Positions 16,575 to 64,000 of a DNA stretch of 64,000 bases are shown piece after piece. The position numbers and the translations under genes were made by a program. Position 1 is the stretch's first letter, and the number at the start of each line of letters is the position of its first letter. This DNA is from Amorphochlora amoebiformis (taxonomy: Eukaryota > Cercozoa > Chlorarachniophyceae), in contig BAAHQB010000072.1 in assembly GCA_054601695.1 (NCBI GenBank), positions 743,118 through 807,117 of the forward strand, written 5' to 3'. The notes under the pieces were generated by a model that did not search any database, was not told the origin of the DNA, and was given only the letters and a program-made list of their open reading frames with translations.

Positions 16575-16995
16575 TAACCATAATTCTAACCTTAACCATA
16601 ATCCTAACCCTCTAACCCTAACCCAAACGTTAAACGTTAACCCTGACTTTAACCCTAACTTTAACCCTAACCCAAAAAGAGTCAATATCCTCGGGCTAAG
16701 ACGTGCTGAATAATCTGATCCTAACCCAAAAACCAAGTAGAGGAGTCAATAGTCCTGAGGCTAAGACGCTGAATGGTCTAATCCTACCCTAACCCTAACC
16801 CTAACCCTAACCCTAACCCTAACCCTAACCCTAACCCTAACCCTCAACCTAACCCTAACCCTAATCCACCCCTAGCCTTAACCCTAACCCCAACCAATTC
16901 CCGCCCAAAACTAACCTCTTTCCATCCTTCCGATTCTCTCAAGCGCACGGTTCACGACACTATCACAGTCAGGGTTAGGTTAAGGTTGTCGTTAG
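16575..16995 (+). repeat. Interstitial CCCTAA telomere-type block
   Basis: Degenerate then perfect CCCTAA units (best between 16786 and 16864, more than ten consecutive copies) flanked by decayed ones up to 16990, where the orientation flips to GGTTAGG. Embedded at 16681-16724 and 16743-16784 are two copies of a non-telomeric motif (CCTCGGGCTAAGACGTGCTG and relative) that also occurs inverted in the array at 51490. It is internal to the window, not a chromosome end. Confidence 0.93.
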
Positions 16996-17047
16996 GGTCA
17001 GGGTTTGTGCTGGAGATCTGTTCGTTTTGAATTTATTTGGTTATCAT

Positions 17048-17622
17048 TTGGGAGGGAGAGGGAGAGAGGGAGAGGGAGAGAGGGAGGAGAGGGAGAAAGG
17101 GAGAGGAAGGAAGGGAGGAGGAGAGGGAGAGGGAGAGAAGGAGAGGGAGAGAGGGAGAGGGAGAAGAGGGAGAGAGGGAGAGAGGGAGAGAGGGAGAGAG
17201 GAGAAGGAAGAGAGGGAGAGGGAGGAAGGGAGAGGGAGAAGGAGAGAGGAGGAGAGGGAGAGAGGGAGGGAGAGAGGAGAAGGAAGAGAGGGAGAGAGGG
17301 AGAGGGAGAAGGAGAGGGAGAGAGGGAGAAAGGGAGAGAGGGGGAGAGGGAGAGGGAGAAAGGGAGAGAGGGAAAGAGAGGAAGAGAGGGAGGGACAGAG
17401 AGAGGAAGAGACAGAGAGAGGGAGAAGGAGAGAGAGGGAGAGAGGGAGAGGGAGAGAGGGAGAGGGAGAGAGGGAGGGAGAGAGGGAGAGAGGGAGAGGG
17501 AGAGAGGGAGAGGGGAAAGAGAGAGAAAGAGAAAGGGGAAGAGTGAGAAAGGAAGTGAGGGAGAGGGAGAGAGGGAGAGAGGAAGAGGGAGAGGAAGAGG
17601 GGAAGAGAACAAAGGGAGGGCA
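17048..17622 (+). repeat. 570-bp polypurine (GGGAGA)n tract
   Basis: Almost uninterrupted purines made of GGGAGA, GGAGAGGGA and AGAGAGGG units with mirror symmetry, potentially able to form triplex (H-DNA). Both strands give long open frames (Gly-Arg-Glu or Ser-Leu-Pro) that are artefacts of the repeat. It directly adjoins the CCCTAA block. Confidence 0.95.
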
Positions 17623-17678
17623 AAGGTGGAGTATTACATATGGATATATATATATATATTATATATATATATATATGT

Positions 17679-17745
<67 letters not shown>

Positions 17746-17837
17746 TATGTACATCTCATCTGTGCACACTATACATGTGTATACGCTATATAAATGTGTG
17801 TGTGTGTATATATGTATATGGGGTAATATATACACAT

Positions 17838-18016
17838 CCAAGAGAGAGATAGAAAGGAAGAGAAAACAACAAGAGAGCCAGGATTGAGAAAACCTAATGT
17901 ATATATACATACATGTATATGTATATGTCCATATATATATATATGTATATATCTATAAATATATATTTACACGTAAATTTATATGTTAGTATACATTGTA
18001 CAAATATAAATTACAT

Positions 18017-18066
<50 letters not shown>

Positions 18067-18125
18067 CAAGAGAGAGATACAAAAGGAGGAGGAAACAAGA
18101 ACAGCGTAAGGAACGAGACAACCAC
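17838..18125 (+). repeat. Duplicated purine-rich segment
   Basis: CCAAGAGAGAGATAGAAAGG (17838) and CCCAAGAGAGAGATACAAAA (18064) begin two related purine-rich stretches of about 50 bases, separated by AT repeats; the second runs on into unique sequence up to 18240. Confidence 0.6.
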
Positions 18126-18254
18126 GAATCGATAGAAACACTCAACACACAAGCGCAAACGCAGCAAAACAGACAGCCAGACCGATAGAGATATGAATCT
18201 CGATATAGAGTGATAGCGATAGATAGATAGTAGAGGTAAATGGATAGATAAAAA

Positions 18255-18435
18255 GAGAGAGGAAGAGCCAGGTTTGTACCCTGGGGGGGTTCGGATCGCC
18301 TTAGCAGCCAAGATAGCGGCCTCCCATCCAAATGCTCGCCAGGTCGTCCTAGAGAATTTGTCAACTTTTCAGAGCAGGGTTCTGGGATGTGATTCGAATA
18401 TTGCTTTGTTTTCATTGGGTTTTGTAGTCTTTTTT
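18255..18435. other. GC-richer island, possible exon, strand uncertain
   Basis: A non-repetitive island surrounded by microsatellite. On the plus strand the frame through GTT CGG ATC GCC TTA reads VRIALAAKIAASHPNARQVV and onward, ending at a possible donor (AGCAGG|GTTCTG near 18378). On the minus strand another frame is open. There is no neighbouring exon that I can join with matching phase, so this may be an orphan exon or decayed gene. Confidence 0.3.
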
Positions 18436-18456
18436 AATAGCGAACATGAGTTTGTT

Positions 18457-18491
<35 letters not shown>

Positions 18492-18603
18492 CATATATAA
18501 TATATATATATATATTTATATATATATATCTATATATATATTTATAATATAACATATATATATATATACAGTTTTATCTGTATACATACACATGTACACA
18601 CAC

Positions 18604-18659
<56 letters not shown>

Positions 18660-18685
18660 ATATTACATATATATATATATATACA

Positions 18686-18759
18686 TTATGAATATATGTA
18701 AGAATACATATGATTATGTATGTATGTAGGTTTGTACATTATGTATGTATGAAATATAC

Positions 18760-18830
<71 letters not shown>

Positions 18831-18843
18831 GACACATTCACAT

Positions 18844-18884
<41 letters not shown>

Positions 18885-18955
18885 ATATTATGGACATATG
18901 TAATAATACATATGATTATGTATGTATATATTATGTATGTGTTAGGTTTATGTAC
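18686..18955 (+). repeat. Direct duplication around AT tract
   Basis: The stretch around AATACATATGATTATGTATG at 18702 is repeated at 18904 with matching flanks (ATTATGAATATATGTAA versus ATTATGGACATATGTAA), separated by AT and CA repeats. Confidence 0.8.
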
Positions 18956-19108
18956 AGCATATTTATGTACATTTTATAGGTGTAATACAAACATGCAAAT
19001 TTACAAACTATATTTATATACACACATATATATATATATATATATTTATATGTATATTTAAATGTACATAAAATTACTTTTATAGATATGTCTCTGAAAA
19101 TATATATA

Positions 19109-19146
<38 letters not shown>

Positions 19147-19163
19147 TAGAAATTGTATATATG

Positions 19164-19200
<37 letters not shown>

Positions 19201-19228
19201 ATGTGTATGTATGTATATATGTGTATAC

Positions 19229-19287
<59 letters not shown>

Positions 19288-19421
19288 GTACACATATGTA
19301 TATGTATGAGTAAAACCAGACTTTAGGCTAGATGAAAGGCGAGGTTGGGTCTCTGAGCTAAAAGAACGACAAATTATCCAAGTAAAAAAGAAAAATTAGG
19401 TTCGAAAGCCCATCATAACTC

Positions 19422-19426
19422 TTTAT

Positions 19427-19427
<1 letters not shown>
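19422..19427 (-). terminator. AATAAA polyadenylation signal of the 19427-22508 gene
   Basis: On the minus strand the stop codon TAA (19427-19429) is immediately followed by, and shares its last base with, AATAAA. This is the only canonical polyadenylation hexamer I could tie to a gene end in the window. Confidence 0.6.
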
Positions 19428-22508
<3,081 letters not shown>

Positions 22509-22692
22509 GGTAATCTCAGAGTCTTCAGACAGCGGGAGTGATATTGGAGTCTATAGTAGACCTCTAATCGGAATCCATCGTGATGTAGGGCGATGTAACA
22601 CATTTGGGTGCCGAACTTCTTTCCGAGATCCGAAAGGAAGGGAGGAGGTAAAGTGGATATCGGCAACGTAACCGCAGATCACAAGGGAAGCT
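22509..22692. promoter_or_regulatory. Compact divergent intergenic region
   Basis: The 184 bases between the two start codons (ATG 22506-22508 on minus, ATG 22693 on plus) are free of microsatellite, so the two genes probably share a bidirectional promoter. No TATA box stands out. This is inference from spacing. Confidence 0.45.
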
Positions 22693-25804
<3,112 letters not shown>

Positions 25805-27225
25805 TACAAGTTATAACTTTCGCTCTAGATCTTGCAGAGTTTCTGGAAACTTGCGCTTCAAATTCATTATAATATTTATGACAATACTTAGAATCTAGAG
25901 AATACGTCACTGACAAAAACTCATTTGTATTATCGCTACTGTCTACCAAATTAAAGAAAATTGTCACAAATTAATGGCCTAGATGGCCGCCAAATTGGCG
26001 CCAACAATTAATAACAATAATTATGATACTCATAAATATACAATATAAATATATATATATATATATACACATATATAGTATTCATATGAATAGTAGTTTT
26101 TGGGCATGAACAGAATACCACTTTTTACAATTTGGCATAAGTATATTATATGATCATTCGAATTGTTGGAAACCACATCTCCCATGGCAAGTCTCAACAC
26201 CGTACACGAAACAGAGTGTCTGTGCGTGATATATATATACAAAAAAATATTGCGTGCATGAACGATATGAACCACATATCTCAACACATATCGAAACTCC
26301 AAAAACGTATTTGGTACCCGATTTACTATTCGTTTCCACCCCTAATTATCATAATATCATAGTGTTACTAGTGTTAAATTACTGTTAATATATAGCATGA
26401 TGATATATTATATCTAGTATATCTCTAGTATCTAGTGTACATATCTAGATATATCTCTAGATATATGTATATATATATCTAGTAAATATATATCACAATA
26501 CTATATCATCACACTGACTCTGTGACTTGATGATGTGTGTCACTGCGGCCAGGCCCGTAGAAATAAATCCGATGACTCGGCTCGTGTACCAAATTGATAT
26601 TACTGCCTGTATAATTTAATTACAGTTAATTATCTGAGATTATACTAAAAGCTTGCCTTTCACGGTATGACCAAATTTTGTTCTAAATTGTGAATGATTC
26701 ACTGTCGGTGGCACGGTGCTGATTGATATTTCAAGTTCAGTATCTGAATACCAAGCACGTAGACTCTAGAGACTGGCCAAGTAAATATTTACATGCAAGT
26801 GAAAGCAATTAAATACTGACTAATCAAGGTTTCATTAGTCTTTGAAAGCACGACGAATAATGGCATTGTAAGTATTCTCATGGGGGTCACAACCTCATGA
26901 CTAATGTGTGCTTGTACTGGCCAACCAAATGGATGCCGAGCCAGATTCTAGAGATTCAGACTCTGCGAAGCCATTCAGGACCAAACGGAATTCCACAATC
27001 AATTGAAACTTGAAGGAGCGGGGTATATATATGTTTCTATGTATGGTGTGGCCTGGCAATCGACTGGGTCGAAGTATTCGACTCTGGAGTCCTAATTCTT
27101 TAGGTCGAATTGCCCAAATTCATCGTCAACAAATATCGAAGCCGAAAACTGGCACGTGCTTGGTTTAGGACACATCTGGGCAAAGGAGCACTTCAGACTT
27201 CCGAGATTGTACAGTGGTTCAGAGC
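25805..27225. other. Intergenic region between DUF1769-like and SAM genes
   Basis: AT-rich unique sequence with only short microsatellites. 26385-26490 is a cluster of TATCTAG/CTAGATATA units. 26500-27225 is unique and likely holds the 5' control region of the SAM gene: a TATATATATG at about 27025, a palindromic GTCGAAGTATTCGAC near 27067, and an E-box-type CACGTG at 27152. No coding island with splice borders was found. Confidence 0.5.
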
Positions 27226-28121
27226 ATGGCTTCCCTTCATCGTCATATGCTCCCCACGGACGTCTTGCACTGGACAGCCAGCGATGTAGCTTCTTTCATC
27301 CGAAGCCTTGGAAAGGGAAGCCGCTGGGGGATCTACGCGAGAAACTGCATGGAAAGAGGAGTGGATGGGGCGGTCGTTGCCCAGGCCAATATCGACGATT
27401 TAGTTGGCCTCGGATTTCACAAGATACACGCAAACAGGGTATACTGCGTGCTCAAGGGTATAAAAGGAGTCAAGATACTCGGCTCCAACCAGCTGTCCAT
27501 GCCGTTCTCAGAAGGGGAGAGGAGCCAGGTGGCCCGATTTGAGGAGTATTGCGATATGCTTGACACCTCGGAGCGAAAGATAGAGAGCGTGATGGAAAAT
27601 CTCGCGTCTGAGGTCGGAACTATGCTCCAAATTTCAACCTCGAGCTACGATCAAATGCTGAAGTGGATACGCCGCGAGCGCGAGCAGGCTCAAACCCAGT
27701 TTGAGTGCAAGTACAAGAAAATGATGAAGACACTCACGCTAGCCTTGGACAAGATTCGGTCCCGGAAGGAGACTATGACAAAGGATTTCCGACGATTGAG
27801 GAATTTAGCAGAGAGCAGCGACTGGACTGATACCAAGACGCGCATGGCTCATATAAATGCCATTGTAAATAAATCTCTAAAGGAGAACGTCGCCCTCCTT
27901 GTTCTCAAGCCTTCTGTAAAAATGAAATTCAACAAATCGGTAATTATTTGTTCTATTTTGTTCTGTGTGGTATCAGTACGTACGTACATGCATTTTATTA
28001 ACATGTATATACGTAATGCACATGTACATGTATATATGCAAATATATACATTGTATGGGTATATAAATATATAAATACATAAATACACATACCTAAAAAT
28101 ATACATACATCCATACCTATA

Positions 28122-28155
<34 letters not shown>

Positions 28156-28163
28156 AGTATATG

Positions 28164-28201
<38 letters not shown>

Positions 28202-28204
28202 TAA

Positions 28205-28235
<31 letters not shown>

Positions 28236-28242
28236 CATATGC

Positions 28243-28286
<44 letters not shown>

Positions 28287-28607
28287 ATATATGTATCGTT
28301 GATGCTAACAATATGATTCTAGAAGCACATAAGACATAATTGTACTACCGTGCTAAATATTATCCATGTTGCATACCCAACTAACATCACTTGAACTTAC
28401 ATTAATGTGTAACATCAGGCTTTAAGTGCGCTCATTGAGTCCAGCGTGGACATTCAATACACGGAGCCACACTTTGATGTGAAGAAGATCTCGGACCTTC
28501 ACATTTATAACCGCGAAAATATTAAACCCGGCACTCCCAACCCAAGTAGAAACCTTCAATGGAAATCGAAACCGTCATTGCAGCGTAGGAATACCGTGCC
28601 GATCTAA
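27226..28607 (+). CDS. SAM-domain protein with coiled coil, two exons
   Basis: Likely protein-protein interaction adaptor. Exon 1 is 27226-27939 (the longest exon in the window) and exon 2 is 28419-28607; 300 residues, stop TAA 28605-28607, phase 0 junction. Residues about 9-80 form a SAM domain: [16 protein letters not shown], then [20 protein letters not shown], then [20 protein letters not shown], which matches the helix pattern and the W...G.D...L...L..LG....R spacing of the fold. After it, residues 95-215 are strongly helical and charged ([40 protein letters not shown]), predicted coiled coil, somewhat like the B-box C-terminal coil of TRIM proteins. The C-terminal 60 residues in exon 2 are polar and basic. 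ATG 27226 is preferred over an in-frame GTG at 27214. The single intron of 479 nt is AT repeat. Confidence 0.9.
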
Positions 28608-36400
<7,793 letters not shown>

Positions 36401-36435
36401 AGCTGCGCAAACTCAAACCGGATCCTTAAAGCCTA

Positions 36436-44009
<7,574 letters not shown>

Positions 44010-45018
44010 CCATATTATACCTCGCCAACTGTAGCTGTAACGACCTTCGGAGACATCTGCTGGCTTTGCGTACATTAATTGAAGTCGACGCCCATGGATC
44101 TTGTGTATATAGCTGCAGCGTTAGCTTCTGTGCATTTTTATTAGGAAGCTTGTTTATGATTTAAATCAAGTAACATGCATTCAACACGGTAATACTAGAC
44201 TCGAGGTATATCTACATATATAGTTTACGTGTATATATATGCTAGATAATATATTAGTATGTGAAGTTCCTACGGTATGTGGGCATAGTCTAGCTAGAGT
44301 CGAGATAGTCTAGATAGTGATCAGAATGCTGCGTGCTTAAACATACACCTCACACTCAGCACGGTACAACACATATAGATTTTTACAAGCATACACAGGG
44401 AAAAGTGGACGGATTCGAGCACTTCGATGCGGTGATGAACTCATGCAAATCTTTGTGACAGGATGCAAGTTCTCATCCGCTAATTCGTCGGCTCGGCACA
44501 CTTTTGAAGTTCCGTGTTTCAACTGCTGGGCTCAGCTAGACCATCCATTGTAATCGTTTCGTGTTATATAACTTATCTGTAAATTGGTGTTTATCACCTG
44601 ATCAATACTGTCGAGTGTATATCAATTCTAGACTAGGGCGTAGTCTATATAGTGTTAAATAGTCTACTTGTAGTGATCGGATCATATGATCATGCGTATG
44701 TCTTTCATATAGATATGTACGTACGTATACTAGTACTGCGCGTGTATACGTGTACATATTCGTATCACGTAGTTGATGCTCAGTCGGATGCATGTTGTGG
44801 CCAGCGTACATATACGCATGCGCATACAAATGACGTATCATGTATACGTACTGTGTTCGGGTACGTACGTATACGTATACATTGTTACGTATACACGTAC
44901 ACGTATACGTATACATATACGTATACGCGTACACGTGTACGTATACGTATACGTATACGTACGTATACTAGTCATATACTAGTTTACGTACGTACAAACG
45001 TACCGTGATATTTTCCAG
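44010..45018. other. Intergenic region with CTAG and TACGTA clusters
   Basis: 44200-44330 and 44625-44665 are rich in CTAG. 44380-44553 is a GC-richer island open on both strands; the plus frame runs from an acceptor at 44378 for 57 codons to TAA 44551-44553 (includes GDELMQIFVTGCKFSS) and could be an upstream exon of the next gene. 44690-45000 is dominated by TACGTA and GTATAC hexamers. Confidence 0.4.
44850..44992 (+). repeat. Alternating purine-pyrimidine TACGTA/GTATAC cluster
   Basis: Nearly every position alternates purine and pyrimidine (GTACGTACGTATACGTATAC, then ACGTATACACGTACACGTAT and so on) with frequent CG steps. This composition is known to favour left-handed Z-DNA and cruciforms, unlike the plain AT tracts around it. 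Confidence 0.85.
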
Positions 45019-45082
45019 TCGAGTCATCACTTCCGTGAGAACCAAAACTTTTACTACATACTATAATGTTATATATACATAC

Positions 45083-45133
<51 letters not shown>

Positions 45134-45172
45134 TACATATATGTGTATGCATGTGTACACATACACACACAT

Positions 45173-45219
<47 letters not shown>

Positions 45220-45222
45220 AAA

Positions 45223-45265
<43 letters not shown>

Positions 45266-45748
45266 TATTAATATCATGCGCAGATTCTAGAGATTATCGT
45301 CATCAAGTACATTTTTCTGCAGATGGATATACATGTGCATCATCATATATTAGATCCATTGTCAATTGTCTCAGTGGCCGCACGCATGAAGCTTAAGGTT
45401 TCAACTGGTCATATACAGATGCAAGGATCGGTGCTCGTTAGTTCGCGATGCTGACTATTGTTCAATCGAAGCCATACCTCAATCAATAGCCTTGGGTGAA
45501 CGAACTATTGAATTATATCTAGCATATTTTGATGTCTGTCACATTGTGTTTATCACAGCCCAAAAACTTTGACGAAATCTTCCAGAGCCTCAATCACAGC
45601 CTGACTCTTTCCCTGGGCGCCCTAAGAATGTATTTTTGTTTAGTTTATATACACCATGAACATAACACATACAACCCTAAGCCTAATCCTAAACCACGCC
45701 GTAACCGCCCAACCCTCGCGGGAGGCATACACATGTAACATGTATGTT

Positions 45749-45791
<43 letters not shown>

Positions 45792-45967
45792 GTATATTTA
45801 TGTATAATATGTGTTCAAATGTATATGTATGTATAAATGTATCATATATATATATATATATATATATATGTAAAACATGTACTATACATTTGAGGTATAT
45901 ACATATAAACGTGTGTACCGTCACAGCAGACTTCACGCTCTTTGCTTTCTCTGAGGCATGTTTCTAA
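45019..45967 (+). CDS. Small unknown gene, about four exons
   Basis: Not recognised. Best exon is 45284-45397, phase 0 on both sides (contains [17 protein letters not shown] after a His-rich HVHHH). It joins to 45559-45637 ([26 protein letters not shown]) and to a terminal exon 45927-45967 ([12 protein letters not shown], stop TAA). An upstream exon 45019-45067 ([15 protein letters not shown]) joins in phase 0. The start codon is not identified; the island at 44379-44553 may belong here. The sequence alternates hydrophobic strands with short polar turns. Confidence 0.5.
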
Positions 45968-46015
45968 TATACAAATATATATATTTTTATATATATATTT
46001 ATGTAATTATATATA

Positions 46016-46047
<32 letters not shown>

Positions 46048-46129
46048 GTTATTCATTATGAATGTATAAACATAATATATATATGCATCTTTACATAGAT
46101 TTGTATGTATATATAAATACACATGTGTT

Positions 46130-46386
46130 GTTAAATGAGTCAGCCCAAAGAGTAGATATGAATACTGTACAGAAACATAATCATAGCTATGCTGGAGACC
46201 GCTGGGAGATCCCAGAGGTTTCTAGAAATCCCCTCACGATACAACCTGCCCACCTTAGCCACCCGCCCCGTCCCGTAGCTTAGGTGGCCCACACCCAAAC
46301 CCTACAGCTAAGATGGCGGCCCCACCTTACCTCGATATATTTACATATATAATATATATCTATATATATTACCTCGATATATATAC

Positions 46387-46436
<50 letters not shown>

Positions 46437-46640
46437 TGTGTGTGTATGTATATATCCCCACATTAACCCTATAACTAAGGTGGCACCCCACCTTAACCCT
46501 CCCCTTTTTATATAGCGAAGTTGGTGTCCCAACTTAACCCTATAGCCAAGGTGGCGTCACCCGATACTGCCCGTTCATAGCAGGGAATATCGATAGTAAC
46601 AAGGCTTCAAACCGCTAGATGACATCATGTATGTACGGCA
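46130..46640 (+). repeat. Dispersed repeat with hairpin minisatellite, copy 1
   Basis: Begins AGTAGATATGAATACTGTAC, passes ATCATAGCTATGCTGGAGA and, after an insertion rich in AAGGTGGC/CCACCTTAACCCTATAG units, ends near AGTAACAAGGCTTCAAACCG and TAGATGACATCATG. The same landmarks occur at 47078-47250. The inserted units are 30-40 bp each and each can fold into a 7-bp stem. Confidence 0.65.
46477..46535 (+). repeat. Two minisatellite hairpins with a compensatory change
   Basis: AAGGTGG (46477-46483) pairs with CCACCTT (46488-46494) over a 4-nt loop; in the next unit AAGTTGG (46518-46524) pairs with CCAACTT (46529-46535), also over 4 nt. The fourth base pair differs as G-C versus T-A, so both arms changed together. 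A third unit at 46310-46328 has AAGATGG with CCACCTT (one mismatch). Confidence 0.85.
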
Positions 46641-46794
46641 TTACGTATTTATGTAAGTGTACATAACTAATTAAATTTATATATACACATAAATTATTCA
46701 TACGATCCATATCATCTGTACATTTATGAAAGACATGCATCTCTGTCCACCTTTATCTCTTCAAACGCCATAGCCGCGCTTGCCACGGCGACCA

Positions 46795-46853
46795 AAGCAT
46801 AGTATAAACTATTTCCAGGACCTTTACCCGCCACCAGAACTACACGTTATAAA
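46795..46853 (+). other. Possible orphan exon
   Basis: Between an acceptor (TTTCCAG, 46818-46819) and a donor (CAC|GTTATA) lies DLYPPPELH, phase 0; just upstream another small bounded piece reads PRLPRRPKH. There is no phase-compatible larger context that I could establish. Confidence 0.2.
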
Positions 46854-46873
46854 ACACACGCAGATATATACAT

Positions 46874-46925
<52 letters not shown>

Positions 46926-47029
46926 TAATACGCTATTAAACACTTGTTTCTATAATACATTGGTATATATATATATATATACACATACATATAAGTATAT
47001 ATAAATATACATACATAACTTTATTTTTA

Positions 47030-47285
47030 TGGGAGAGTAACGACATCATAGCGGGAGAGGATACAGCTCAACAAGTAGATATAGATCGAGTAAGCAAATA
47101 TTAGTCATAGCTACGCTGGAGATCGCTGGAGATCGCTGGAGATTGCTGGAACTCAACTCCCCCGGTACTTCCCAGTACTTACCGGGTCTACCGGGTAGTA
47201 CCCTGTAGTAACGGGTTTCAGACTATCAGATGACTAGGCGTGATGCCAAGCCATGTCGCGCTCAGGAACCTCCCCCCAAAGATGA
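47030..47285 (+). repeat. Dispersed repeat, copy 2
   Basis: AGTAGATATAGATCGAGTAA, then AGTCATAGCTACGCTGGAGA followed by three GATCGCTGGA units, then a CCGGTACTT/TACCGGGT palindromic patch, then AGTAACGGGTTTCAGACTAT and CAGATGACTAGGCG. Order and sequence match copy 1 at 46130-46640, without the hairpin minisatellite. Confidence 0.65.
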
Positions 47286-47351
47286 TATAGTGTTTGAAAA
47301 GTTCGCTTAGTTCTAGAATATTCTGTGCGCATACACCCAGTTTGTCACATT

Positions 47352-49551
<2,200 letters not shown>

Positions 49552-49614
49552 TATAAAATTAATAGCTACAACCGCATGTACATACATACTGTGTATGGAT
49601 ATACAAACACATAG

Positions 49615-49683
<69 letters not shown>

Positions 49684-49791
49684 CACACTCGTATATCTGA
49701 AATTATATGCGTATTTGTATATCTGTACATTTTCATTGTACATGTAAATATGTATACATATTGTACATTTTCATATTGATAACTATACATG

Positions 49792-49825
<34 letters not shown>

Positions 49826-49826
49826 C

Positions 49827-49880
<54 letters not shown>

Positions 49881-49890
49881 ACACACACAC

Positions 49891-49958
<68 letters not shown>

Positions 49959-49986
49959 TACACACATACACAAAGACACATACACA

Positions 49987-50042
<56 letters not shown>

Positions 50043-50111
50043 TATATATATATATATATATATATTTATATTCATACATATATACGTTATGCTGTATGCG
50101 TACGTAAAATA

Positions 50112-63332
<13,221 letters not shown>

Positions 63333-63353
63333 CTATATAACACACACACACAT

Positions 63354-63410
<57 letters not shown>

Positions 63411-63432
63411 GTATATGTATGCATATATATAT

Positions 63433-63488
<56 letters not shown>

Positions 63489-63511
63489 TAGATGTATATA
63501 CATACATACAT

Positions 63512-63579
<68 letters not shown>

Positions 63580-63612
63580 GATGTATATATATATATATGT
63601 ATATATGATGTG

Positions 63613-63647
<35 letters not shown>

Positions 63648-63751
63648 ATAAATATGATATATATTTTATTTACATATATATATATATACATAGAAATATA
63701 TATACATATATATGTATACATATATATATATATATATCATATGTATGTACA

Positions 63752-63847
<96 letters not shown>

Positions 63848-63958
63848 ATATATATATATATATTATATAATATATATATATATGTATATATATGGATATA
63901 TATATATATATGTATATATGTATAAATATATATATCATATGTATCATAGATACACATG

Positions 63959-64000
<42 letters not shown>
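63333..64000. other. AT and CA microsatellite, PLAA intron to window edge
   Basis: Only AT, CA/TG and TGATGTATAT-type repeats are visible up to the end. This must be intron if the PLAA WD40 domain continues upstream on the minus strand. No exon was found in it. Confidence 0.7.

Noticed and set aside
17005-17887. Open frames of up to 286 codons rich in Gly/Arg/Glu (plus) or Ser/Leu/Pro (minus)
   Set aside because: Produced by the (GGGAGA)n tract; no stop occurs because the repeat lacks T on one strand. No splice borders, no start context, no homology-like pattern.
18270-18310. tRNA-like GGTTCGGATC motif
   Set aside because: No cloverleaf with matching acceptor and anticodon stems could be drawn around it.
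27156-27542. 128-codon open frame overlapping the SAM gene
   Set aside because: Out-of-frame shadow of exon 1 of the SAM-domain protein, which has a recognisable fold and correct splicing.

Overview
This window is nuclear DNA from an intron-rich, probably unicellular eukaryote. The proteins are eukaryotic (R2R3-MYB, SAM domain, myosin-tail-like TH1 plus PDZ, PLAA/Ufd3, DUF1769-like), genes are split into many exons of 22-260 nt with GT-AG borders, and telomere-type TTAGGG/CCCTAA runs recur. I could not assign the species. Roughly two thirds of the window is (AT)n or (TATA)n microsatellite. Most of it lies inside introns, so genes coding for 80-600 residues stretch over 2-14 kb. Long reading frames translating to poly-(Tyr-Ile) are products of these tracts and are not genes. 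Nearly all real coding sequence was found by locating GC-richer islands, checking acceptor and donor borders and testing that the splice phases of neighbouring islands join.

Layout: 38-8353 (+) 19-exon R2R3-MYB factor; 8946-11545 (+) unidentified multi-exon gene; 11.5-12.65 kb intergenic, CTAG-rich; 12659-14847 (-) six-exon gene for an 81-residue protein ending in a single telobox-like MYB/SANT domain; 14.8-19.4 kb largely non-coding, with a CCCTAA block and a 570-bp polypurine tract; 19427-22508 (-) nine-exon unknown basic protein; 22693-25804 (+) 13-exon DUF1769-like protein, divergent from the previous gene; 27226-28607 (+) SAM-domain/coiled-coil protein; 29857-36400 (+) TH1-PDZ protein; 36436-44009 (+) Ser/Thr-rich protein with NPF motif; about 45.0-45.97 kb (+) small unknown gene; 46.1-47.3 kb repeats; about 47.35-49.55 kb (-) tentative small gene; 50112 to beyond the right part of the window (-) the C-terminal part (end of WD40, PFU, PUL) of a PLAA/Ufd3/Doa1 orthologue, with a 1.1-kb interstitial telomere array and a terminal-inverted-repeat element inside one of its introns.

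The genes do not form an obvious pathway; this looks like an ordinary, gene-dense chromosomal arm whose introns have been inflated. Recurring features are (i) AT tracts bordered by local tandem duplications that sometimes copy an exon edge, (ii) telomere-like sequence inside introns, and (iii) dispersed elements inserted between AT tracts. Exon coordinates are my manual models from splice signals and phase. Every multi-exon model below has a coding length divisible by three, but none is supported by transcripts.
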